Source: an uncultured Eubacteriales bacterium (GTDB taxonomy: Bacteria > Bacillota > Clostridia > Oscillospirales > CAG-272). From it: a stretch of DNA of 64,000 nucleotides. The position numbers were made by a program, and so were the translations under genes. Position 1 is the stretch's first letter, and each line of letters opens with the position of its first letter. Below, in pieces: positions 1 through 7,625 of the stretch. The DNA is taken from contig CAKROZ010000007.1 of assembly GCA_934373635.1 (NCBI GenBank), positions 1 through 64,000 of the forward strand. The letters run 5' to 3'. The notes below the pieces were generated by a model. The model was not told the DNA's origin. It made no database searches and saw only the letters and a list, made by a program, of their open reading frames with translations.

Positions 1-1
1 T

Positions 2-496
2 AACCCCACCGACGAAGCGTGGATAGGCGAAGGCGTAGCGGAGTATTTATCTCGGTATGTTTCCAAACATATTTCTGATGTAAATAATCGGTTTTATCTA
101 TCATTTACAGATAAAACATTAACAGGTGGCATTGCCGATTTTGTAAACACGGTCAATACACGTTACCAGAATAACGGCGGTAAATTCGACACTTTGTCTG
201 AATTTGATTTTGCGCTACTCGCAAAATGTATCGGAGAAATCACCTTAAAAGATAGTAGTTATAAATCACAAATCAAATTTCCGTATGCGACAACTGCGAT
301 ATGTAAAATATACGCTTGCACAAGTAAAGACGGAAATGTTTTAACGTACCCCGAGGCTTATGCCTTTACCTATTATTTGATAGAAAAATATGGGTTTAAT
401 AACGTCCTAAACTGTTGCATTAACTATAATTTTGACGGCGTTTTCGGCTCAAATTACAATATTGTAATGGACGAGTTTATGAAAAGTATCGCATAA
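2..496 (+). CDS. C-terminal fragment of a putative metallopeptidase-like protein (5' truncated)
   Basis: The frame is open from the window edge to a TAA at 494-496, about 164 residues, so the start lies upstream; an internal TTG at 194 is not a convincing start. Near the visible N-end is the motif WIGEGVAEYLS, preceded by NPTDEA. This resembles the glutamate helix that follows HExxH in gluzincin and peptidase-MA-like metalloproteases (typical form WLxEGxAEYL), so I infer the tail of such a protein; the HExxH itself would lie outside the window. The rest is rich in Asn, Tyr and Lys and has no other motif I recognise. The coding sequence is clearly more AT-rich than everything after about 0.8 kb, which suggests transfer or a contig-edge effect. 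Function is a low-confidence inference. Confidence 0.55.
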   Translation, partial: NPTDEAWIGEGVAEYLSRYVSKHISDVNNRFYLSFTDKTLTGGIADFVNTVNTRYQNNGGKFDTLSEFDFALLAKCIGEITLKDSSYKSQIKFPYATTAICKIYACTSKDGNVLTYPEAYAFTYYLIEKYGFNNVLNCCINYNFDGVFGSNYNIVMDEFMKSIA

Positions 497-549
497 TCGA
501 GGTTATAAGGCAGAATATTCGATTTACGTTACTAACGCTCCGTCAAACG

Positions 550-600
550 AAACAAATCCGAACTATTTCGTAAATCGAAATTGGTTCGGATTTGTTTTTT
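550..600 (+). terminator. Rho-independent terminator after the truncated gene
   Basis: A perfect 14-bp stem (AAACAAATCCGAAC at 550-563 with GTTCGGATTTGTTT at 584-597), a 20-base loop and a following T run. It lies 54 bases after the stop of the truncated plus-strand gene. Confidence 0.85.
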
Positions 601-619
601 ACTGCAACCATTAAAAGGC

Positions 620-659
620 AAATCTCGGGGAGTAAGTGTATAAATACTCCCCGAGATTT
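620..659. repeat. Strong 15-bp hairpin in the intergenic region
   Basis: The arms AAATCTCGGGGAGTA (620-634) and TACTCCCCGAGATTT (645-659) pair perfectly around a 10-base loop. There is no clear T run on the plus side and only a loose one (TTTGCCTTTT) on the minus side, so it may end minus-strand transcription from the TetR gene. The rest of 497-789 is AT-rich with no convincing gene. Confidence 0.6.
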
Positions 660-789
660 ATATTCTTGTGCTTTCAAAATAAAACTTCATGACTATTTAC
701 TTAACGCGTCAATGATATCCCCCTCACAATACTGAGAATATTTGGCTATGATGTTGTTAATTCAAAAGTGTCTTTTTTGTTTTCATAGT

Positions 790-1395
790 TTATTCCTTTA
801 CCGAATTGACATGGCAGAACCAACAGAGATATTCGCGGATCGATGCCTCTGTTTTTCCGGCATCGCCGCATCCCGCGACGGCGCGGTCCTCCCCGAGGTC
901 CATCAGGGCGTGAACGGTCAGAGCAAAGCCTTCTGCGCTCATGTCCGGATCTTCAAAATGCAGCAGCCGATGTACCTCCATCGCGTAAAAGAGTTGCTTT
1001 GTCGCGAGGATCATTTTTTCGCTCTCCTCGACCAAAATCTTTGCCGCGGCGGGATGGCGGCATCGCTCCGAATAGATGACCTTGTAAAACGTATGCATAT
1101 TGGGATCCCGAACGATGGCACCGTAGCCGTCGACCGCACTTTTTAATATCTCATACGCGCTTTTTCCCTGAAAGAACGCTCGCATATCCGTCATATCCGA
1201 CCGCGTGTTTGCCTTTGCCTTTTCACGGAGGTAACGATACATTTCCTCCGTCAGCTCCTCCTTTGAGGAAAAGTGATTGTAGAGGGAGGGCTTTTTGACT
1301 CCCACGCGCTCCGCGATCATTCCCATGGAGACCGCGCCGAGCCCGTGCGCGGCGGCAAGTCCGAGTGCCGCGGTGAGGATCTCTTCTTTTTTCAT
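790..1395 (-). CDS. TetR/AcrR family transcriptional regulator
   Basis: A 201-residue one-component repressor candidate. Residues 1-50 hold a TetR helix-turn-helix: the segment AERVGVKKPSLYNHFSSKEE is the classical recognition-helix signature. The C-terminal part is a helical ligand-binding domain with no recognisable specificity. I place the start at the ATG at 1395 because GGAG sits 5-6 bases ahead of it; a longer in-frame reading to 1431 would begin inside the operator region and has no ribosome site. A sigma-A-like promoter and an inverted repeat lie directly upstream, so autorepression is likely. The neighbouring plus-strand cupin/HAD pair has its own promoter about 150 bases away and could be a target, but that is inference. 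Confidence 0.9.
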   Translation of the reverse strand: MKKEEILTAALGLAAAHGLGAVSMGMIAERVGVKKPSLYNHFSSKEELTEEMYRYLREKAKANTRSDMTDMRAFFQGKSAYEILKSAVDGYGAIVRDPNMHTFYKVIYSERCRHPAAAKILVEESEKMILATKQLFYAMEVHRLLHFEDPDMSAEGFALTVHALMDLGEDRAVAGCGDAGKTEASIREYLCWFCHVNSVKE

Positions 1396-1437
1396 ATTTT
1401 CTCCGTTTCTATAACTATCGAGCAGAAGCAATTTGAC

Positions 1438-1453
1438 TAACTATCGGTAGTTA
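1438..1453. promoter_or_regulatory. Candidate TetR operator
   Basis: TAACTATCGGTAGTTA is a 16-bp inverted repeat with one non-matching central pair. It lies immediately downstream of the minus-strand -10 box. The left arm is echoed at 1412-1420 (TAACTATCG) between the promoter and the start codon, giving an extra half-site. Confidence 0.65.
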
Positions 1454-1454
1454 T

Positions 1455-1483
1455 AGTATAGCACTCCACGGGGAAAAATGCAA
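1455..1483 (-). promoter_or_regulatory. Sigma-A-type promoter of the tetR gene
   Basis: Read on the minus strand: TTGCAT at 1478-1483, a 17-base spacer, TATACT at 1455-1460. The predicted start of transcription falls inside the operator palindrome. Confidence 0.75.
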
Positions 1484-1539
1484 GGGCTTTTCCGAAATTT
1501 CCGAAAAAAACTTTTTTCGGCCTTTACCGAAGGCATGCC

Positions 1540-1568
1540 TTGACAGAGAGGACGAGGTTTGCTATAAT
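1540..1568 (+). promoter_or_regulatory. Consensus sigma-A promoter for the cupin-HAD pair
   Basis: TTGACA at 1540-1545, a 17-base spacer and TATAAT at 1563-1568. The transcript would carry a leader of roughly 130 bases before the cupin start. Upstream, 1501-1520 is an A/T-rich perfect inverted repeat (CCGAAAAAA / TTTTTTCGG). Confidence 0.85.
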
Positions 1569-1636
1569 AACAGTGGACGGTTGCTTACGCGATCTACTTG
1601 CCGATCAGAGATCATAGCCGTTCCTTGAAATACGCT

Positions 1637-1668
1637 GTGAAAAAGCCCTTGCAAGCAAGTTTTTTCAC
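1637..1668 (+). promoter_or_regulatory. Leader hairpin upstream of the cupin gene
   Basis: GTGAAAAA (1637-1644) pairs with TTTTTCAC (1661-1668); the enclosed sequence CTTGCAAGCAAG can form a small inner stem just before the T run. It ends 37 bases before the start codon, so it could act as an attenuator, though the stem is weak. Confidence 0.4.
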
Positions 1669-1705
1669 TTATATGTTAGACCGATGATGAAAGAGAGGTC
1701 CCGAT

Positions 1706-2035
1706 ATGTTTGTCAAAAATGAAAACGTCACCCCGACCGCCTGCGGAGCGGGTACCTGCCGAAAGATCCTCGGAACGGGTGGCTCGCTCATGATGGTGGA
1801 GGTCAGCTTCAAGGCGGGAGGTGTCGGCGCACCGCACACGCATCCGCACGAGCAGGTATCTTATGTTGCGCGCGGAAGCTTTGACTTTACGCTTGACGGT
1901 GTGACACGGCGGATCGGCGTCGGGGACAGTGTTTACATTCCCTCCGGCGTGAGCCACGGGACCGTAGCGCTCGAGGACTCGGTGATCGTCGACGTATTTT
2001 CTCCGATCCGAGAGGATTTTCTGAAGCATGAGTGA
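1706..2035 (+). CDS. Small single-domain cupin protein
   Basis: A 109-residue cytoplasmic protein that is one cupin barrel. Motif 1 is visible around residues 44-58 (HTHPHEQVSYVARGSFDF, with metal-ligand candidates His, His, Glu and His), and motif 2 follows near 73-85 with GDSVYIPSGVSH. Such stand-alone cupins bind a divalent metal and act in sugar or small-molecule chemistry or as sensors; the substrate cannot be read from the sequence. The ATG is preceded by GAGAGG at a normal distance. Its last eight bases overlap the HAD gene, so the two are translationally coupled and probably work on related metabolites. It could be a sugar isomerase or an auxiliary binding protein. Confidence 0.85.
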   Translation: MFVKNENVTPTACGAGTCRKILGTGGSLMMVEVSFKAGGVGAPHTHPHEQVSYVARGSFDFTLDGVTRRIGVGDSVYIPSGVSHGTVALEDSVIVDVFSPIREDFLKHE

Positions 2036-2810
2036 GTCCGGACTGCCCTTTGCGGGGCTTCTTCTCGCCTCCGATTGGGACGGTACGCTGTCGGTGGAAG
2101 GAAACATCCCGGCGGAGAATCTTCGCGCCATACGCGAATTTCAGGACGGAGGCGGCTATTTTACCGTCATCAGCGGACGGACACCCGATTACCTTTCCGA
2201 GCGCTTTGCGGGATTCTTTCCGAACACCTACACCGTAGGGCTGAACGGCGCGCGGATCGAGGATCTGCGGACGGGCGAAGTCCTCTACGACGGCTTCTGC
2301 GACGACGGAATGCTCCCGCCGCTGTCCGCAATGATGCGGGGGGAGGACGAGATCTGTCACGTGATCTTTTACCGCACGGACGGTAACCACATTCTGACGC
2401 CCGAGGAGGCAAAGCGGGAGCTTTTGCACCTTTCGCCGAAGACGGTATATAAAACGGTCTTTCTCACAAAAACGCCGGAGGGGGCAAGACACCTTCTTTC
2501 CCTTGCCGAGACGGCACCGCACGACGGGTATGAGGTCGTGCGTAGCTTTCCGACGGGAGTCGAGCTTCTTTCCGAGAAAAGCGGCAAAGGGGCGGCGCTC
2601 ATGCGACTCAAGCGAGCGCTCGGCGCACGGTGTGCGATCGCCGTCGGAGATTTTGAAAACGACATTTCGCTTCTTCGCGCCGCCGATATCGGCTATGCCG
2701 TAGGGGACGGTGCACCGTCTCTTCTCGCGGTAGCGCATCGCGTGGTCTGTCCCGCAAGAGAGGGCGCGATCGCCGACATTGTAAAGGATATAAAAAAGCG
2801 AGGCATTTAG
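2028..2810 (+). CDS. HAD superfamily phosphatase, Cof/IIB type
   Basis: A 260-residue phosphatase. Motif I is SDWDGTLS near residue 14, giving the nucleophile and acid/base aspartates (DxD replaced by DWD with the usual GT). Motif II is the SGR at about residue 45, and motif IV is GDFENDISLLRAAD near the C-end. The long insert between motifs II and III fits the IIB cap found in Cof, YidA and sucrose-phosphatase-like enzymes. Substrates of this group are sugar phosphates, PLP or similar. The ATG overlaps the end of the cupin gene, so the pair forms a two-gene operon closed by the terminator at 2793-2825. The specific substrate is unknown. Confidence 0.88.
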   Translation: MSESGLPFAGLLLASDWDGTLSVEGNIPAENLRAIREFQDGGGYFTVISGRTPDYLSERFAGFFPNTYTVGLNGARIEDLRTGEVLYDGFCDDGMLPPLSAMMRGEDEICHVIFYRTDGNHILTPEEAKRELLHLSPKTVYKTVFLTKTPEGARHLLSLAETAPHDGYEVVRSFPTGVELLSEKSGKGAALMRLKRALGARCAIAVGDFENDISLLRAADIGYAVGDGAPSLLAVAHRVVCPAREGAIADIVKDIKKRGI

Positions 2811-2825
2811 TCTGCCTCGCTTTTT
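2793..2825. terminator. Bidirectional terminator between convergent genes
   Basis: AAAAAGCGAGGCA (2793-2805) and TGCCTCGCTTTTT (2813-2825) pair perfectly, with runs of T on both strands. It serves the HAD gene and the convergent E2-like gene that ends at 2842. The HAD stop codon lies in the loop. Confidence 0.9.
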
Positions 2826-2841
2826 GTGTGATTTTTTCGTT

Positions 2842-3762
2842 TTAGTCGACATCTTCCTTGACGGACGTCAGGTTCTTGTCCAGGATCTCGGGATGAAGAA
2901 TATAGCGCTTCAATCTCTTGAACGCGGAGGCAAAATAGTAGCCGTCGCAGATACGCTCGTCCGTCACCACCTTGATGGTAACGAAACGGTGACGCTCCTT
3001 CGTGCCGTCTGCCTTCACCGCGTCGGCGGAGAAAATGTTGCCGTAGGAGATAAAGATGGGAAGGTTGCCGAAATTGTAAAGATGGTGATAGATCGCGGGG
3101 ATACCGAGCGATCCCATAGAAGTGATAATCAGAGAGCCATGGAAGGGGCTGACCTTCAAAAGCTTCTTCGGCATCCATCCGAAATAATCGAGAAACTGCA
3201 AAAAGGCGATGGCACCGCGGAACAAAAGGCGCGGGATCTTCGTCAGAATTCTTGCCGTTTTATCAAAGTCGGTATTATCGGAGACTGCCTTATGCGCGAC
3301 GGTCTGAAACTTCTTGTACACGTCAAGCGCGCAGTCGCGGGGGTCGAATTCCACCTTGATGCAAGTGTCGGGCGACTCGAGGGATAACTCCTTTTTGATT
3401 GTCATGACACATTCGATGGTATTGTGTGCAAAGATCTGCTGACCCGCGATGAAACGGTTGATGCCCGGTCGCTCGGAAACAACGCGGATATATGCCGCGA
3501 GAATGATATGTAACAGGGCGAGGTCGGTATATCCCGCCTTGTGCTTTTCCGCGAGATACGCCTCGGCATTGGTGATATCGATCACGTCCTCAAAGTGGTT
3601 CTGCGCGTCGGAGCGCTCCTTCATGATGAAGGGCTCGACGTAGTGCATGGGCGAGAGCGAACGCAGCTTTCTTCCGTCCTTGCGATCGCCGAGGCGGCGC
3701 TTTCTTTTCTTATATGCGGGGGTATCGTATACGGTGGGATTTTCGTGTCTTAAATCTTCCAT
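2842..3762 (-). CDS. Stand-alone E2-like acyltransferase domain protein lacking the catalytic His
   Basis: 306 residues with the catalytic-domain fold of 2-oxo acid dehydrogenase E2 (chloramphenicol acetyltransferase-like). The segment IITSMGSLGIPA near residue 212 matches the E2 substrate-channel region, and DERICDG near 275 aligns with the family active-site motif DHRxxDG. The histidine that acts as general base is replaced by Glu, so ordinary acyl transfer to CoA is doubtful. There is no lipoyl or subunit-binding domain at the N-end, where residues 10-35 are very basic, and no E1 or E3 gene nearby. The start ATG follows AAAGGA by nine bases. It may be an inactive or repurposed transferase; I am confident of the fold and not of the reaction. 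Confidence 0.8.
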   Translation of the reverse strand: MEDLRHENPTVYDTPAYKKRKRRLGDRKDGRKLRSLSPMHYVEPFIMKERSDAQNHFEDVIDITNAEAYLAEKHKAGYTDLALLHIILAAYIRVVSERPGINRFIAGQQIFAHNTIECVMTIKKELSLESPDTCIKVEFDPRDCALDVYKKFQTVAHKAVSDNTDFDKTARILTKIPRLLFRGAIAFLQFLDYFGWMPKKLLKVSPFHGSLIITSMGSLGIPAIYHHLYNFGNLPIFISYGNIFSADAVKADGTKERHRFVTIKVVTDERICDGYYFASAFKRLKRYILHPEILDKNLTSVKEDVD

Positions 3763-3864
3763 GGATTCGATTCCTTTCGGAAATTCAAACTTCTGACACT
3801 ATATTTTAACACATTTGTCGCAAAGTGTCAAGCAAAATCCGTGATTCTAAATATGAAATAATAT

Positions 3865-3900
3865 AAACTCCTCCGTCGGCGTACCGACGGAGGAGAGTTT
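3865..3900 (-). terminator. Terminator of the EF-G-like gene
   Basis: A 12-bp stem CTCCTCCGTCGG / CCGACGGAGGAG around the tetraloop CGTA, followed on the minus strand by GTTTATATTATTT. It lies just past the EF-G-like stop. Confidence 0.8.
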
Positions 3901-3914
3901 CTCTATGTTTTGGT

Positions 3915-5993
3915 TCAGTCTTCTTTTTTCGCGTCTGCGATGATCTTTTCGGTCAGGGCGGCGGGAACCTCATCGTAGCGGATGAAGTCAAAGTCGAATC
4001 TGCCGCGCCCCTGTGTCGCCGCGCGGAGTGCGATCACGTAATCGGTCATTTCGGCATAGGGGACTTCGGCGACGATCGTCTGCCCGCTTCCGTCATGAAG
4101 CGGCTCGATGCCCATGACTCTGCCGCGACGCTTGTTGAGGTCGCCCATGACATCGCCGACGTAGGTGTCGGGCACGGTCACGCGAAGGGAGCCGATCGGC
4201 TCGAGAATGACGGGATTCGCCTTCGGGAGTCCCTCGCGGTATGCGATGCCCGCCGCAAGCTTGAAGGAGATCTCGTTCGAGTCGACCTCGTGATAGGAGC
4301 CGTCGTAAAGATCGGCGGCAAGATGTACCATCGGATAGCCCGCGAGCACGCCCTTCTGCATACAGTCACGGAGTCCCTGCTCAACCGCCGGGAAGAAGTT
4401 CTTCGGCACGGCACCGCCGAATACCGATTCCGTGAAGGTGAGTCCTTCCGCCTCTCCCGGGGAGAAACGGATCTTGACATGACCGTACTGTCCCGAACCG
4501 CCCGACTGCTTTTTATGCTTGCCTTCCACCTCGACCGACTTCTTGATGGTCTCACGGTAAGCAAGGCGGGGTTTTGTCAGATCGACGGCGGCGCCGAAGC
4601 GGGATTTCAGCTTGGAGACAACAATGTCGAGATGGATATCGCCGAGACCCGAAACGGTCAGCTGTTTGGTCTCGGGATTGTTTTCGTATTTCAGCGTCAG
4701 ATCTTCCTCGAGAAGTCTCGTCATGCCGCCCGAAATCTTATCCTCATCCCCCTTTGCCTTCGGCGTGATCGCCATGGTCATGTAAGGACGGGGATATTCG
4801 ATCGGACGATAGCGGAAGTTCTCCGCCGAGGTCGTCAGGGTATCGTTGGTATTGGTATTCGTAAGCTTTGCCGTCACGCCGATGTCGCCGCAGGCAAACG
4901 CCTCCGCATCGATCTGCTTCTTTCCGCGCATCATGAAGATCTTATTCATCTTTTCCATAGCGCCCGTGCGAGTGTTGCGCAGTGTCATATCGCGGCGGAG
5001 CTCACCGTTCATCACCTTGAAGAAGGACATCTTACCGACAAACGGGTCGGCGACCGTCTTGAATACGAAGAGAGAGGTCTCCTCGCTGTCCGGCAGGATC
5101 TCCTTTTCTTTCTCCTCGCCGTCCTCCGTGAGGATATGCTCGACCTTTCTCGCCGTCGGACGCGGGAAGGATTCCGCAATCGTATCGAGAAGGGTTTTGA
5201 TTCCCCAGTTTTTCAGCGCGGAGCCGCAGAAAACGGGAAGGATATCACCCGTAATGATGCCTTGGTGAATGGCTTCAAGCGCTTCCTCGCGGGAGATCGG
5301 CTCTTCGTTGAAGAATTTATCCATCAGCTCGTCGCTCGTCTGGGCGATGGCTTCGAGCAGGATGTTGTGGTATTCCACGCAGACTTCCTTGAATTTTTCG
5401 GGAATGGCGCTGCGCGCGTATTCGCCCGTCGCCTTCTCGAAGGTGTAAACACACATTTCCACGAGGTTGGCGAATCCGATGACCGTATCGCCGTCGATGA
5501 TCGGGATCTGAATCGGGCAGACGGTCAGACCGTATTTTTCGCGAATGGCGCCGAAAACCTTATAGAATCTCGCTTCGGGGTCGTCGAAACGGTTGATGAA
5601 GAACGCCTTCGGAATTCCCGCCTCGGTGGCAAGACGCCACGCAAGCTCGGTGCCGACCTGGATTCCCGACTTGCCGTCCACGACGATCACGGCGGCATCC
5701 GCCGCTCTCACGCACTGACGGACCTCGCCTTCAAAATCAAAAAAGCCGGGGGTATCGAGTATATTGATCTTCGTGCCGTTCCACAGCATGGGCGCTAAGG
5801 CGGCGGACACGGAATAGCCTCTTTTTATCTCTTCGGGATCAAAGTCACACACGGTATTTCCGTCCGTCACCGTGCCGAGGCGATCGGTCAGGCGGGAAAT
5901 ATAGAGCATGGACTCGGCGAGCGAAGTTTTTCCGCCGCCGCTATGCCCGAGGAGGGCAACGTTTCTGATGCTTTTCGTGAAAACCTTTTCCAT
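3915..5993 (-). CDS. Elongation factor G-like translational GTPase
   Basis: About 692 residues with the five-domain EF-G architecture. The P-loop is GHSGGGKTSLAE at residues 16-27, G3 is DTPGFFDFEGE near 80, and the NKxD position reads NRFD. Domain IV carries SGGSGQYGHVKIRFSP. The GHSGGGKT P-loop and the NRFD variant point to the EF-G2/EF-G-like paralogue group and not to the housekeeping FusA of the str operon, which is also not next to rpsL/rpsG here. I start at the ATG at 5993, which has GGAG upstream; a longer frame to 6038 would begin only a few bases after the predicted transcription start. It stands alone behind its own promoter. Role: probably an accessory or alternative translocase or ribosome-recycling factor. 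Confidence 0.87.
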   Translation of the reverse strand: MEKVFTKSIRNVALLGHSGGGKTSLAESMLYISRLTDRLGTVTDGNTVCDFDPEEIKRGYSVSAALAPMLWNGTKINILDTPGFFDFEGEVRQCVRAADAAVIVVDGKSGIQVGTELAWRLATEAGIPKAFFINRFDDPEARFYKVFGAIREKYGLTVCPIQIPIIDGDTVIGFANLVEMCVYTFEKATGEYARSAIPEKFKEVCVEYHNILLEAIAQTSDELMDKFFNEEPISREEALEAIHQGIITGDILPVFCGSALKNWGIKTLLDTIAESFPRPTARKVEHILTEDGEEKEKEILPDSEETSLFVFKTVADPFVGKMSFFKVMNGELRRDMTLRNTRTGAMEKMNKIFMMRGKKQIDAEAFACGDIGVTAKLTNTNTNDTLTTSAENFRYRPIEYPRPYMTMAITPKAKGDEDKISGGMTRLLEEDLTLKYENNPETKQLTVSGLGDIHLDIVVSKLKSRFGAAVDLTKPRLAYRETIKKSVEVEGKHKKQSGGSGQYGHVKIRFSPGEAEGLTFTESVFGGAVPKNFFPAVEQGLRDCMQKGVLAGYPMVHLAADLYDGSYHEVDSNEISFKLAAGIAYREGLPKANPVILEPIGSLRVTVPDTYVGDVMGDLNKRRGRVMGIEPLHDGSGQTIVAEVPYAEMTDYVIALRAATQGRGRFDFDFIRYDEVPAALTEKIIADAKKED

Positions 5994-6051
5994 AAAGTTG
6001 TTACTCCTTGTCTTCGTTGCAGATGAATTGAAATTCAACCGTCTTGCCTCT

Positions 6052-6080
6052 ATTATACCTTATTTCCGTGTCGATTTCAA
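6052..6080 (-). promoter_or_regulatory. Sigma-A promoter of the EF-G-like gene
   Basis: On the minus strand TTGAAA (6075-6080), a 17-base spacer, then TATAAT (6052-6057). Confidence 0.85.
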
Positions 6081-6171
6081 GAAGAATATTTGAAGTTTAT
6101 GGCTATCCCATGTAGAAAAATCGCGCCTCAAATTGTGCATAATAGACAATTGTCGGTCGCAGAGAAAGAAT

Positions 6172-6210
6172 CCGCATCCGTTTTTGCGATTCGGCGCGTG
6201 ACGGATGCGG
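6172..6210 (-). terminator. Terminator downstream of radA
   Basis: CCGCATCCGT (6172-6181) pairs with ACGGATGCGG (6201-6210); on the minus strand it is followed by GATTCTTTCTCT. It lies 14 bases beyond the radA stop. Confidence 0.75.
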
Positions 6211-6223
6211 AAATTTTTTTCGA

Positions 6224-7603
6224 TTACGCTTCGTCCGCCTTTTTGAGGTGCATGGCGGCGAGAGCCTGATAGATATTGGAGATCCCGATGAGCTCGACGC
6301 CCTTCGGCACCTTCAGATGCGAGGTGGGGCAGGTCTTCGGCAGGACGATCTTTGTGAAGCCGAGGCGGATCGCCTCCTTGACGCGGTAATCGATGTGCGA
6401 GACGGCGCGCACCTCGCCCGACAGTCCGATCTCGCCGAAGGCAATAAGATCGTCGGGCACCACGCGGTCGGTAATGCCGCTGATGAGTGCCATGGCAATG
6501 GAGAGATCGGCGCTCGGCTCGTCGAGACGGATGCCGCCCGCGACATTGAGGTAGACATCGTTTTCGTAGAATTTGAGTCCCATCCGCTTTTCGAGGACGG
6601 CAATCAGCAGTCCCATGCGGTTATAATCGAAGCCGTCCGCCGTCCGTTTGGCGGCGGGATAAGAGGTCTTCGTCACCAGTGCCTGAATTTCGGAGATGAT
6701 GGGTCTTGTACCCTGCATGACGCATCCGGCGCAAGAGCCGCTCGTGTTTTTCGGTCGTTGTGCCATGATGACCTCGCTCGGGTTCGGGATCTCGACGAGC
6801 CCGTGCTCGCTCATCTCGAACACGCCGATCTCGTCGGTCGAGCCGAAGCGGTTCTTAATCGCGCGGATGATGCGGTAGGAGTTCGTGCGTTCCCCTTCAA
6901 AGTACAAGACGGCATCGACCATGTGCTCGAGAATTTTCGGCCCCGAGATCCCGCCCTCCTTATTGACGTGTCCGACAAGGAAGACGGCGGCGCCCTTGCT
7001 CTTTCCGTATTCGATGAAGGTCATAGCGCCTTCCCGCACCTGCGCGACGCTTCCGGGGGCGGAGGTCACGGTGGGACTCGAGAGCATCTGCACCGAGTCG
7101 ATGATGATGACATCGGGCTTCAGTGCGTCGCACTCGGCGACAATGGCTTCGGTGTCGGTCTCGGTCAGAAGATAGATCTCGTCGCCGTGGATCCCGAGAC
7201 GGTCGGCGCGCAGCTTCAATTGTCCCTTGGATTCCTCTCCCGAAACGTAGAGAACACGCCGTGTTTTCGACAGCTCCGAGCAGATCTGCAAAAGAAGAGT
7301 GGATTTTCCGATGCCCGGCTCTCCCGAGAGCAAAACGACCGAACGGTCGACGAGCCCGCCGCCGAGAACGCGGTCAAGCTCCTCCATTCCCGTTCCCGTC
7401 CGCACGCAGGAGGGGAGCGTCAGCTCGGAGAATTTTTCGGCATGGGCAACGGAAAGGGTGCGGGCGGCGCTCTTTTTGGCATCCTCGCGAACCTCCACTT
7501 CGTCAAACGAATTCCATGCCTGACATTCGGGGCATCTGCCGAGCCAGCGGATGCTGACATTGCCGCACTCGCGGCAGACATATTGAATTTTCGGTGCTTT
7601 CAT
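6224..7603 (-). CDS. radA: DNA repair protein RadA
   Basis: About 459 residues. RadA is a RecA-like ATPase that drives branch migration and recombination intermediate processing. The N-terminal zinc finger reads CRECGNVSIRWLGRCPEC, the Walker A is GEPGIGKST near residue 93, and the family-specific KNRFGSTDEIG motif follows around residue 250. The last 170 residues form the Lon-protease-like domain, ending in the usual way. Two ATGs are possible. I prefer 7603 because AAGGA is eight bases before it, whereas the ATG at 7612 overlaps that same ribosome site. It follows the amidase gene by about 20 bases and probably shares its transcript. Length matches the family. Confidence 0.96.
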   Translation of the reverse strand: MKAPKIQYVCRECGNVSIRWLGRCPECQAWNSFDEVEVREDAKKSAARTLSVAHAEKFSELTLPSCVRTGTGMEELDRVLGGGLVDRSVVLLSGEPGIGKSTLLLQICSELSKTRRVLYVSGEESKGQLKLRADRLGIHGDEIYLLTETDTEAIVAECDALKPDVIIIDSVQMLSSPTVTSAPGSVAQVREGAMTFIEYGKSKGAAVFLVGHVNKEGGISGPKILEHMVDAVLYFEGERTNSYRIIRAIKNRFGSTDEIGVFEMSEHGLVEIPNPSEVIMAQRPKNTSGSCAGCVMQGTRPIISEIQALVTKTSYPAAKRTADGFDYNRMGLLIAVLEKRMGLKFYENDVYLNVAGGIRLDEPSADLSIAMALISGITDRVVPDDLIAFGEIGLSGEVRAVSHIDYRVKEAIRLGFTKIVLPKTCPTSHLKVPKGVELIGISNIYQALAAMHLKKADEA

Positions 7604-7625
7604 TTTCGACATCCTTATTTTGTTT

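Noticed and set aside
693..758. A short minus-strand remnant ending with EGDIIDALSK
   Set aside because: Only about 20 codons, no start and no ribosome site; it might be the decayed tail of a gene but nothing supports it further.
1501..1520. A/T-rich perfect inverted repeat CCGAAAAAA/TTTTTTCGG
   Set aside because: It is 20 bases from the next promoter and no gene ends here; the short stem and A/T content make a chance or minor role as likely as a terminator.
4095..5798. A 567-codon plus-strand frame opposite the EF-G-like gene
   Set aside because: It is an antisense shadow of a gene with all GTPase motifs; no ribosome site, no domains.
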